A stretch of 61,647 nucleotides of DNA from the NCBI GenBank assembly GCA_945898055.1, contig CAMDGV010000020.1, positions 1 through 61,647 of the forward strand. Direction: 5' to 3'. Under the pieces are notes generated by a model, which worked only from the letters and a program-made list of their open reading frames with translations, was not told where the DNA came from and made no database searches. The position numbers and the translations under genes were made by a program. Shown here one piece after another: positions 54,174 through 61,647 of this stretch (positions within the stretch are counted from its first letter, which is position 1; every line of letters starts with the position of its first letter). The stretch is from Akkermansia muciniphila. GTDB lineage: Bacteria; Verrucomicrobiota; Verrucomicrobiia; Limisphaerales; UBA9464.

Positions 54174-55199
54174 TTACAACCGATTCCCACCGACTGGACC
54201 GGTCGGTTTGGTGGTGACCCCTGGGCTTTGTAGAACCTTGCTATAAGCATCACAAGCGACGGAGTACTGGAATCCGGTCCCGGTTCCCGCAGCGCCGTAC
54301 CTCCCCTTTTTATCCACTGCAATGAAGTTAATGCTCAGGTCATAACCCTTGGGATCAAGAGAAGCGATTCGATCAATTGTGGCAAGGCAAGCATCCTGAG
54401 GAGAGAGTCCTTGCCGCATAAATTCCACCACGAGAAATGATCCACAATACCGGAGCACATTCTCACCAATACCACTTGCACCGGCTGCCCCGACGGTATT
54501 ATCCACGTACAGCCCACCGCCGATGATCGGAGAATCCCCAACTCTACCGGGGGTCTTGTAGCCCCAACCCGAGGTCGAGCATGCCCCAAATAAATCACCC
54601 GATTGGGTCAGTAAAAGAAGGGCAATGGTGTCATGATTGGGGGCTTTTTTCTTCTCCTTATCCTGTGCCTGACGCCAGTTTTCCCAAGCCGCTTTTTGAC
54701 TAGGCGTCACTTTCGGTCCGGTCTGCATCCCCCGTTCTCGAGCAAAACTTGCCGCTCCCTCACCCACCAACATCACATGACGGGTCTCTTCCATCACACG
54801 ACGGGCAATGGATACGGGATGACTAAACCCCTCGACTGCGGCCACAGATCCAGCCCTATGACCTGGCCCGGACATGATACACGCATCCAATTGCACAACG
54901 CCGTTAGCTGCAGGAATCCCTCCCAATCCAACGCTCGGGTTGCTGAGATCAGCCTCAGCCAAACGAACCCCCTGCTCTACAGCATCTAAACCGGATGCCC
55001 CCCCTTTTAGGACCGACAAAGTTCGCTCATTCGGTGGCTTACCAAAGGGCCACGTCGAAATTACCAAAGGCGGTTTCGAAGCGAGCCCCTCGTCCGATGG
55101 TTTTTTAGTTTCGCCCAGCACCGAGTTTGGCCCCGCCAATCCGGCACCAACGAGAGTTGCCAGCGAAGATCCCACAAAAGTCCTACGTGCCATTTCCAT
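54174..55199 (-). CDS. Exported N4-(GlcNAc)-asparaginase / isoaspartyl peptidase (Ntn hydrolase)
   Basis: A 341-residue glycosylasparaginase-type protein with a Tat-like leader (ARRTFVGSSLATLVGAGLAG). The family pattern is clear: GASGLDAVEQGVRLAE, GPGHRAGSVA, the autocleavage site NHDT with nucleophile Thr near 191, then CSTSGWGYKTPGRVGDSP and GGLYVDNTVGAAGASG. The enzyme removes the N-linked glycan-Asn bond or isoaspartyl residues. It sits 90 nt downstream of the DUF1501 gene on the same strand and may belong to that degradation block. Confidence 0.92.
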   Translation of the reverse strand: MEMARRTFVGSSLATLVGAGLAGPNSVLGETKKPSDEGLASKPPLVISTWPFGKPPNERTLSVLKGGASGLDAVEQGVRLAEADLSNPSVGLGGIPAANGVVQLDACIMSGPGHRAGSVAAVEGFSHPVSIARRVMEETRHVMLVGEGAASFARERGMQTGPKVTPSQKAAWENWRQAQDKEKKKAPNHDTIALLLLTQSGDLFGACSTSGWGYKTPGRVGDSPIIGGGLYVDNTVGAAGASGIGENVLRYCGSFLVVEFMRQGLSPQDACLATIDRIASLDPKGYDLSINFIAVDKKGRYGAAGTGTGFQYSVACDAYSKVLQSPGVTTKPTGPVGGNRL

Positions 55200-55289
55200 T
55201 TTGGGATCTTCTCTATGTGATGCCCGAGCGCAATTCCAAATCGAAATTCTAAGACCTAACTATAGAAATTTATTCCCACTTTAACTCGA

Positions 55290-56762
55290 TCAAAGAATGG
55301 CGTGAATAGGATCGATGGACTCGACGCCCACCAATTTTTGGTCAAGGCCACCGTAGAAATAACTCAACCGATTCGGATCTAGCCCCATCAAATTCAAAAC
55401 CGTGGCATGGAGATTTTTAACATGAATTCGATTTTCCACCGCCGCTGAACCTAGCTCATCGGTTTGCCCAAAACTGACACCACCACGAACCCCGCCACCC
55501 GCCATCCACATGGTGAAACCATAGGCATTGTGATCGCGCCCTGTTCCTTTCTCATATTCAGCAGTCGGTTGCCGACCAAACTCACCGCCCCAGATGATGA
55601 GGGTCTCGTCCAATAGCCCCCGCTGTTTCAGATCACGAATCAATCCGGCAATCGGGCGGTCGGTCCGGCCGGCATGAAAATTATGATTCTTCTCGATGTC
55701 AGTGTGGGCATCCCAATTGTCATCGTTATGAGCGCCCCCAGAATAAAGCTGGATAAAGCGAACACCTCGTTCGACCAGACGCCGTGCCAGAAGGCAACGA
55801 CGCCCAAATTCTTGAGTTCGGGGGTCGTTAATACCATAGAGTTCGCGGGTGGCTTCCGATTCAAGGCTCAAATCGACGGCCTCTGGAGCATGGCGCTGCA
55901 TATTAAAAGCCAACTCATAACTAGCGATGCGTGCCGCTAGGTTGGAATTGTCAGGATGTAAAACGGCATGTTCCGAGTTGAAATCTCGCAAAGTGTCGAT
56001 CATTCGCCGTTGCATCGGACCGGAAACATCGGAGCGCCGCTGAAGATCGAGAATGGGATCACCCGCCGAACGAAGAACTGTGCCTTGATAACTGGCTGGC
56101 ATATAACCGCTCGACCAATTTTTAGCTCCACTGATCGGGCCTCCAATCGGATCGAGCATCACCGCAAATCCCGGTAAATTCTCGCTGACACTGCCCAGTC
56201 CATAATTAACCCAAGAGCCCAGACACGGACTGCCCGAGAGGATTTTACCGGTATTCATCTGCAACATTGCTGACCCATGGATCGGTGAATCGGCCGTCAG
56301 CGAATGCAGAAAAGCCATGTCATCAACACACGTTCCTAGATGAGGGAAGAGATCACTAACGTATTTCCCAGATTGCCCGTACTGTTTGAAGGCCCATTTG
56401 GTCCCCACGACACGCCCTTGATTACGTTTACCGCCGCGACCAAAGGTCTTGATGTCGATCGTACGACCATCCATCTCGGCGAGTTTTGGTTTGTAATCAA
56501 AAGTATCGACGTGGCTAGGCCCGCCATACATGAAGAGAAAAATGACACTTTTGGCCTTAGCCGGCGAATGCGGTTTGCGAGGTGCGAGTGGATTGTTGAA
56601 GGCACTACTAACTTCGGGAGTCGCCGCGCCCACTTTTGTTGAGTGCAGCCCCATTAAACCGGATAAGGCCACCCCAGTGAAGCCGGCACCCGCTTCCCAA
56701 AGGAATTCACGACGGGTCCGGCGACAAAAGGGTCCACGATCGCTTGAGGCAGAAGTGTTCAT
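55290..56762 (-). CDS. DUF1501 protein (alkaline phosphatase/sulfatase-like)
   Basis: A 490-residue protein with a twin-arginine-like start (RRTRREFLWEAGAGFTGVALSG) and DUF1501 core motifs: SVIFLFMYGGPSHVDTFDYKP, KWAFKQYGQSGKYVSDLFPHL, DETLIIWGGEFGRQPTAEY and GRDHNAYGFTMWMAGGGVRGG. It is directly downstream (3 nt) of the DUF1549/DUF1553 gene, the standard pair in Planctomycetes and Verrucomicrobia; its partner carries c-type heme motifs. Confidence 0.93.
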   Translation of the reverse strand: MNTSASSDRGPFCRRTRREFLWEAGAGFTGVALSGLMGLHSTKVGAATPEVSSAFNNPLAPRKPHSPAKAKSVIFLFMYGGPSHVDTFDYKPKLAEMDGRTIDIKTFGRGGKRNQGRVVGTKWAFKQYGQSGKYVSDLFPHLGTCVDDMAFLHSLTADSPIHGSAMLQMNTGKILSGSPCLGSWVNYGLGSVSENLPGFAVMLDPIGGPISGAKNWSSGYMPASYQGTVLRSAGDPILDLQRRSDVSGPMQRRMIDTLRDFNSEHAVLHPDNSNLAARIASYELAFNMQRHAPEAVDLSLESEATRELYGINDPRTQEFGRRCLLARRLVERGVRFIQLYSGGAHNDDNWDAHTDIEKNHNFHAGRTDRPIAGLIRDLKQRGLLDETLIIWGGEFGRQPTAEYEKGTGRDHNAYGFTMWMAGGGVRGGVSFGQTDELGSAAVENRIHVKNLHATVLNLMGLDPNRLSYFYGGLDQKLVGVESIDPIHAIL

Positions 56763-56765
56763 CGG

Positions 56766-59042
56766 TTAATCAAGATAAAGAAATTCGTTTAAATTGAGGG
56801 CAAGAAGACAGAAAGAATCGAGGGCAGCGGACCGGGTGGCCCCGTCTCGAATGAGGTCTGCGATATACGCTACGCCACGCGTCACTTCGTCGGTGGATGG
56901 GGGACGCCCAGTGACCCAGTGAAGAACCTGCCGAATCTGCGCTGGAACCACATCTCCGCACTCATGGCGGGACCGATCGGCCAACCGGGACGCCTGCTGA
57001 TTGAAGAAGGCACCATTCATCATACCGAGTGCTTGAGTGGGCTGAGTCGTCGCGAAACGTACCGGCGTCGATCGATCCGTCTCAGCAAGATCAAAACCAA
57101 GGAGCACCGGGGTTAAAAGCGATCGCTTCACATGAACATAAATACTCCGTCGCAACTGTTCATCCGGCGGAGAATTGCCCCAGCCCTTACCGGGAACAGA
57201 TTGGCTGGCCAGGACTTCTTTAGGCAGGGTCACATACATACCCGGACCAAACATTTTGCTATTACCAGAACCGGACACCCAAAGAATGGAGTCGCGTATT
57301 TCCTCGGCGGTCAGTCTTCGCATATCAAAACGAGAGAAAAGGTCATTTCCTGGATCTAGTTTTAAAGCGATTGAACTGGGCTGAGCCGAAGCCCGATAAG
57401 CTCGCGAGGTGAGGATTCGCCGGTGGAGATGCTTCAGGCTCCAACCACTCTCGATCAGATCTTTAGCCAACCAGTCGAGTAATTCTGGATGGGTGGGAGG
57501 TTGGCCTTGAAGACCGAAATCGTTGGGGGTCCGAACGAGGCCTCGACCAAAATGATGCTGCCAAACACGATTGGCCACCACCCGAGCGGCCAGAGGGTTA
57601 TCCGGTGAGGCAATCCAATCGGCGAGAGCAAGACGCCGCCCAGAACTGCGTCCCGAGGACGGAGGAACCACGCGCGGTTTTGGAGGATTCAGGACCCCAG
57701 GAAACCCCGGCTCGACACGCTCACCCAGAGTGTTGGGGTTACCACGCAAAAGAAGAAAGGTATCCAATGATTTCGAGCGGGATTCCGTGACAGCCAAAGC
57801 CCTCGCTTCAGGTTCAAGTCCAGTCAAAGGAATCTGGTCATTGGGCCCTCCCCCACTGTAGAGATTGATATTTCGAAAAAAAGCCAGCATCGAGTAGTAT
57901 TCTCGCTGCAAAATCGGATCGATCTTATGGTCATGACACCGAGCGCAATCGACCGTCAGACCTAAGAATACCTGACTTGTCGTCGCTACCAAATCATCCA
58001 GTTGATCGTAACGAGCCAGTTCCTTGTCGGCAGGATCATTGTCCCAAATACCCAGTCGGTAAAATCCAGTGGCGATCTGTCCTTCCGTACCGCCATCCGA
58101 AAGTTCGTCGCCCGCGAGTTGTTCGCGAACAAAACGGTCGTAGGGTTTGTCGTTATTGAAGGCACGAATGACATAATCCCGATACCGCCAAGCGTTGGGC
58201 TTCGCATCATCGGTCTCGTAACTATTAGTCTCGGCAAACCGAACCAAATCTAACCAATGCCGCCCCCACTTCTCCCCGTACTGCGGTGAAGCCAGGAGCC
58301 GTTCAATCCAACGTTCCCAAGCCGCTTCCGAGGGTGCCGCAGCGAACTCTTCTACTTCCGCAGGAGAGGGCGGCAATCCGGTCAGATCATAAGCCACCCG
58401 GCGAATCAATGATCGCGCTTGAGCCATGGGCGGCGGCGAGAGTTTTGCGCGACGAAGACTTTCCTCAATAAAAGCGTCGATCGGATGTCTTTGCTGCCCA
58501 GTTTGAACGAGGCGCGAGGAGAGGGATGAGTTAACGGTTGGCGGGGTTCCCTTTTGCAGGGGCTGAAAAGCCCAATGCCGACGGGCACGCGCAGCGGACT
58601 CTTCGGCCCGAGCCATTGGAGGCTCTGCAGACTCCTTCGGCCATGGAGCCCCATCGGCCACCCAAGCCGTGAGATCAGCCACCTGAACTGGCGTCAACGG
58701 ACGGCGAGGAGGCATCATTAGATCGGGATTCTTCCCTGAAACAGCCTCAATCAGACGACTTTGATCGGGGCGCCCCGGCGAAATTACCGCTCCATTTTCC
58801 CCACCCTTCAGCAAGGCTGCGGCAGAGTCCAGTCGAAGGCCTCCTTTGGGATCTTCCTTCCCTGCACTATGACAACGATAACAGGCATCGACCAAGAGGG
58901 GGCGGATGCGTTTCTCAAAAAAATCGAGTTGTGCTGGGGTAGACTCGGTTCCCGCAGCGGCTCGCAACATCCCAGCAGCGGCGAGGCAACTGCAAAAAAG
59001 CAGGGCCGATCGCCAACTCAAAATAAAACGAGCCAATAGCAT
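56766..59042 (-). CDS. DUF1549/DUF1553 protein with c-type heme domain
   Basis: A 758-residue exported protein (signal SALLFCSCLAAAGMLRAAAG). An N-terminal PSCyt1 domain contains CYRCH (heme c ligand motif, near residue 55) and MMPPRRPLTPVQVADLTAWV. The PSCyt2/DUF1549 region (SLIRRVAYDLTGLPPSP, then DCARCHDHKIDP, a second CxxCH) follows. The DUF1553 region comes last (LADWIASPDNPLAARVVANRVWQHHFGRGLV). These families occur in planctomycete and verrucomicrobial degradation gene clusters and probably transfer electrons in the periplasm. Upstream, 15 nt away, is the beta-propeller gene. Confidence 0.93.
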   Translation of the reverse strand: MLLARFILSWRSALLFCSCLAAAGMLRAAAGTESTPAQLDFFEKRIRPLLVDACYRCHSAGKEDPKGGLRLDSAAALLKGGENGAVISPGRPDQSRLIEAVSGKNPDLMMPPRRPLTPVQVADLTAWVADGAPWPKESAEPPMARAEESAARARRHWAFQPLQKGTPPTVNSSLSSRLVQTGQQRHPIDAFIEESLRRAKLSPPPMAQARSLIRRVAYDLTGLPPSPAEVEEFAAAPSEAAWERWIERLLASPQYGEKWGRHWLDLVRFAETNSYETDDAKPNAWRYRDYVIRAFNNDKPYDRFVREQLAGDELSDGGTEGQIATGFYRLGIWDNDPADKELARYDQLDDLVATTSQVFLGLTVDCARCHDHKIDPILQREYYSMLAFFRNINLYSGGGPNDQIPLTGLEPEARALAVTESRSKSLDTFLLLRGNPNTLGERVEPGFPGVLNPPKPRVVPPSSGRSSGRRLALADWIASPDNPLAARVVANRVWQHHFGRGLVRTPNDFGLQGQPPTHPELLDWLAKDLIESGWSLKHLHRRILTSRAYRASAQPSSIALKLDPGNDLFSRFDMRRLTAEEIRDSILWVSGSGNSKMFGPGMYVTLPKEVLASQSVPGKGWGNSPPDEQLRRSIYVHVKRSLLTPVLLGFDLAETDRSTPVRFATTQPTQALGMMNGAFFNQQASRLADRSRHECGDVVPAQIRQVLHWVTGRPPSTDEVTRGVAYIADLIRDGATRSAALDSFCLLALNLNEFLYLD

Positions 59043-59057
59043 AGACTTCGAATAAAG

Positions 59058-60011
59058 CTAATTTCGAACGGGAAGAACGGCAACTACGGGAGTCGAATTA
59101 CCAAAGTGAGTGAAGTCTTTCCAAGACCAGACCACCTTAAGATCAGGGGTGACCTCAATGAGTTGCGGATTGTCCGGACCAGCGTGGCAGTTGCCGATCA
59201 GAGTATTGCCATTTGGGAGGCGTTCAACCCGAGTAACCCAAGCCAAGGTAATACCTTGAAGATCCTTCTGTTCAACCTTCCAAACAATTTTCCCAGCTTT
59301 GGTCACTTCCATCACGCTGTGACTATTTCCACCACCAATGAGAGTATTCCCATTTTTTAGGCGAACTGCGCTAAAGACAGACGTTCCCATGGCTTCGGGT
59401 CCGTGCCCACCTTTTCGTTCCTTCCCGAGAAGCGGGAGATCAAACTGCCAGACAATTTTGCCCTTTGAATTATATTCACGAACCCGACCATCGGCTTCGT
59501 GGGCGACGAGGTAATTGCCATTCTTCAATTTCCGAACCAACCGCGTGTCTGCATGGGCATTGGGATGATCCACTTGAAGTTTGACCTCGCGTCGAATCGT
59601 TCCATCACGAGCCACTTCAATGATCCGGGCAGGACCCGATTCAGCAATCATTGTCGCCCCATCTGGCAGGCGCTGAAAGGCATGGACCTCCACCGGCTTT
59701 CCCGGATTAGCTTTAGCCGCATCATATTCCCAGACAACAGAATGGTCCCGTTTGACTTCTTGAACCCGAGTCCAACCTTTTTGCAGCAAAATATTACCAT
59801 TCGGAAGAACCTCAGCGTCGTGGATCGCTGTGACTGGAATTTCCCACTCAACAGAACCATCAGGAGCAATAATGGCGAGACGTCGGGTGGAATCGTCGCC
59901 CGCAAGAATTCGACGCCCGGGCGCTGGGGGCTCAGCCTCAAGTGACGCCAAGAGCAGAAGGGTCGTGCCGAGAGCAACGAGTCGACGCGGAAGAAGGTTG
60001 GAAGGGAACAT
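59058..60011 (-). CDS. Exported beta-propeller protein
   Basis: A 317-residue protein with a signal peptide (LVALGTTLLLLASLEAEPP). It consists of repeated blades with GNxL motifs: VLPNGNILLQKG, KLKNGNYLVAHEADG, RLKNGNTLIGGGNSHSV, RLPNGNTLIGNCHAG. The blades resemble arylsulfotransferase/PQQ-type propellers. It precedes the DUF1549/DUF1553 gene by 15 nt and is the first gene of that block. No catalytic His of arylsulfotransferases is evident, so a binding or sensing role is equally possible. Confidence 0.85.
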   Translation of the reverse strand: MFPSNLLPRRLVALGTTLLLLASLEAEPPAPGRRILAGDDSTRRLAIIAPDGSVEWEIPVTAIHDAEVLPNGNILLQKGWTRVQEVKRDHSVVWEYDAAKANPGKPVEVHAFQRLPDGATMIAESGPARIIEVARDGTIRREVKLQVDHPNAHADTRLVRKLKNGNYLVAHEADGRVREYNSKGKIVWQFDLPLLGKERKGGHGPEAMGTSVFSAVRLKNGNTLIGGGNSHSVMEVTKAGKIVWKVEQKDLQGITLAWVTRVERLPNGNTLIGNCHAGPDNPQLIEVTPDLKVVWSWKDFTHFGNSTPVVAVLPVRN

Positions 60012-60164
60012 AATGAGTGTTTTTAAAATACCGCTTCGAAAGAAGACCTGTCGAGACTTGAACCTATCCTAGCCAATAAAAAGCGATCATCCCCCGATTA
60101 AAAGAGCGCTTTTGCGGCAGGTGTGATCTTGTTTCGGCGAAGACGGAACCGCACCGTCCAACCG

Positions 60165-61067
60165 ATGTCCAACTCTGATTCGTCCCCCTATCTCTTGCTC
60201 GTGGACGGCCATGCCTATGCCTACCGAGCATTTCATGCAATCCGCTCGTTGAACGCACCGGACGGATCCCCAACCAATGCCCTGTATGGTTTCATTAAAA
60301 TGCTGCAAAAGATGGAAGGCATCCTGAAACCAACACACCTCCTCGTTCTTTGGGACGGAGGATTGTCAGCGGAGCGTATGAGAGCTCTGCCTGAATACAA
60401 ACAGCAGCGTCCCCCAACCCCAGAAGCGTTATCCCTGCAGTTGCCTCAGCTACAGATCTGGCTAGCCGCATCGGGAATAGCTTCATGGAGACAAGAAGGA
60501 GACGAAGCGGATGACTGGATTGGGGTGTATACCCGTCGTGCAACAACCGCAGGGTGGAGGGTCGTTATCGCCAGTTCGGACAAGGACTTCATGCAACTAG
60601 TGACCGATCGAACAGGACTCTTCAACCCCAACGATAAATCCGACAAAGTCTGGGGACCGGCTGACGTCGTAAACAAAACCGGAGTGAATCCGTCCCAAAT
60701 AGTGGACTGGCTTAGTTTGATTGGAGATGTAGCAGACAATATCCCTGGAGTCCCAGGCGTCGGCCCCAAGACCTCAACGGACCTTCTGAGGCGTTTTGGA
60801 ACTATTGATATTTTGCTGAGTCGATTGGATGAAATTAAATCTGAACGACAACGGACTGAACTTCACGGAGCAGCGGAGGCCGTCCGACGCAACCAGCGAA
60901 TGGTGGCCCTGAACTGTGACCTAAAAGGCGGACCTGAACTGGATCAATTAGCCCCCGTTCCGGCCGATTTAAACCAATTGCGAGAGCTCTATCGGGCGTG
61001 GGGCTTCGGAAGTATGTTGGCTGGGATTGGTTCTGGAGAATCTCCCGTCCAAGGCAACTTGTTATAA
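60165..61067 (+). CDS. Stand-alone 5'-3' exonuclease (PolA N-terminal type)
   Basis: A 300-residue nuclease of the FEN/PolA 5'-3' exonuclease family. Acidic metal ligands sit in LLLVDGHAYAYRAFHAI, DEADDWIGVY and SSDKDFMQLV; the helix-three-turn motif is GDVADNIPGVPGVGPKTSTDLLRRFG (residues about 188-212). ATG 60165 is preferred over 60123 because the catalytic LLVDGHAYAYRAF strand then follows at the usual distance. No polymerase domain follows; the gene ends 150 bp before the DruA-like element. Confidence 0.9.
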   Translation: MSNSDSSPYLLLVDGHAYAYRAFHAIRSLNAPDGSPTNALYGFIKMLQKMEGILKPTHLLVLWDGGLSAERMRALPEYKQQRPPTPEALSLQLPQLQIWLAASGIASWRQEGDEADDWIGVYTRRATTAGWRVVIASSDKDFMQLVTDRTGLFNPNDKSDKVWGPADVVNKTGVNPSQIVDWLSLIGDVADNIPGVPGVGPKTSTDLLRRFGTIDILLSRLDEIKSERQRTELHGAAEAVRRNQRMVALNCDLKGGPELDQLAPVPADLNQLRELYRAWGFGSMLAGIGSGESPVQGNLL

Positions 61068-61158
61068 ATCTAATTAGTTTCGCCCCATTCAATGCCAAAA
61101 TCTCTCCCTCACTGACTTCCACAAGCAAAGCTGAACTCGATTACGATTAGAGGTGGCT

Positions 61159-61433
61159 GCTCCCTAGCCCTGCGCTGGTCCCGCAAGATAAGACGGGAAA
61201 CAGAGCCCTGAATCGGTTATGGCAGTGCGGATGCATAGTCCCCTCTCCATTCAACAGATTCTGGCGCAGCCGAAAAACACGCAACTGGTCGAGCAACTGC
61301 TTGGGAAGGAAGCGGCGTTGAGCCGTACCGGTCTTGCCAGAGAGCTCTGTCGGCGGCTGGATTTGCGCGACAGCAAGGGCAACGATCGGTTGTCGACAAC
61401 CCGGAAAGCGCTTCGGGATCCGGAAGTTCAGGG
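61159..61433 (+). repeat. Long direct repeat, copy 2 (DruA-like gene 5' end)
   Basis: Matches 379-645 in the same orientation, including about 60 bp of leader. Upstream of it the sequence is different (GGCTGCTCCCTAG instead of GGCATGAGAGCTAG), so the ends of the two element copies are related but not the same. Confidence 0.9.
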
Positions 61434-61647
61434 CTACTGGACTCTGCCCCGATCGACGGCGCCAGCGCGGCCGGGGTGGACCCCCATTCGTCTGAAGCAA
61501 GCGGTCAAGGCCGCCACGGCGGTGCCCAAGTCTGTCGAGGAGGTCCTGGGGCTGAAGTTGGTTGAAGTGACCACGGAGGAGGAGACAAGGATCTGGAATG
61601 AGCTCATCCTGCGCGAACATCCGCTGCGGGAATGCCGGTTGGTGGGC
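61219..61647 (+). CDS. DruA-like (DUF4338-type) transposase-related protein, runs off window
   Basis: 143 codons from ATG 61219 stay open to the window end. The order is an N-terminal helix region, LSRTGLARELCRRLDLRD, a spacer with GYWTLPRSTAPARPGW, then EVTTEEETRIWNELILREHPLRECRLVG, which is the entry to the DUF4338 core (W-x-E-L ... H-P-L ... VG). DUF4338 is the domain of the Druantia protein DruA and also of many transposase-like proteins; an isolated copy with repeats elsewhere in the window, like this one, points to a mobile element, not a defence system. The C-terminal part is not in view. Confidence 0.7.
   Translation, partial: MAVRMHSPLSIQQILAQPKNTQLVEQLLGKEAALSRTGLARELCRRLDLRDSKGNDRLSTTRKALRDPEVQGYWTLPRSTAPARPGWTPIRLKQAVKAATAVPKSVEEVLGLKLVEVTTEEETRIWNELILREHPLRECRLVG

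Noticed and set aside
1-61647. CRISPR arrays
   Set aside because: No regularly spaced repeats of 25-40 bp were found by eye; the only short tandem repeat is the 9-bp coding repeat at 6892-6918.

Overview
The window most likely comes from a member of the Verrucomicrobiota (PVC group). The evidence is gene content only: proteins of the DUF1501 and cytochrome-linked DUF1549/DUF1553 type with Tat leaders, pseudopilins with the H-X9-DG end, a set of minor pseudopilins resembling the Verru_Chthon cassette, secreted proteins ending in a recurrent FYRV-type module, and a short omega subunit of the kind seen in that phylum. There is no rRNA, so the placement is an inference.

Left end (1-1.1 kb): mobile-element debris. 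Two outward-facing tails of IS66-type transposases and the first third of a DruA-like (DUF4338) transposase-type gene are stitched together, partly inside a 25-bp inverted repeat. A second copy of the DruA-like gene, still open, runs off the right end, so about 60 kb of chromosome is bracketed by direct repeats. 1.1-5.3 kb: a GC-rich tatD, tRNA-Thr, and the conserved rpmH-rnpA-yidD-yidC-khpB operon, read leftwards. 5.3-6.6 kb is scarred, with a decayed integrase-type transposase and no dnaA. 6.6-12.7 kb: an RG-rich conserved protein, two exported amidohydrolases, and a compact nudix / HAD-nudix / folB operon that may supply the dephosphorylation steps of folate synthesis.

12.8-16.5 kb: a cobalamin riboswitch with an adjacent intrinsic terminator, followed by four tightly linked genes: two secreted proteins sharing a C-terminal module, a double cysteine-rich protein and a pseudopilin. 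No known B12 gene is among them. This is the best candidate for an undescribed system. 16.5-27.5 kb: a hybrid sensor kinase, rpoZ, smpB, a dead PD-(D/E)XK gene, a C39-like secreted peptidase, an MFS transporter, a lone pseudopilin, a Tat-exported Gfo/Idh/MocA oxidoreductase and a DUF1501 protein.

27.6-50.9 kb: a 23-kb type IV pilus/type II secretion-like locus, all on the minus strand. In transcription order it holds PilB, PilT, PilB, PilC, a BrnT/BrnA toxin-antitoxin pair, two GspG-like pseudopilins, GspH-, GspI- and GspJ-like minor pseudopilins, a giant GspK-like protein (1547 aa) and a giant subtilisin-like protease (about 2400 aa). 51-61 kb: tRNA-Arg, a TlpA-like thioredoxin overlapping an MFS gene, a glycosylasparaginase, a DUF1501 + DUF1549/DUF1553 + beta-propeller block, and a stand-alone 5'-3' exonuclease, ending in the open DruA-like gene.
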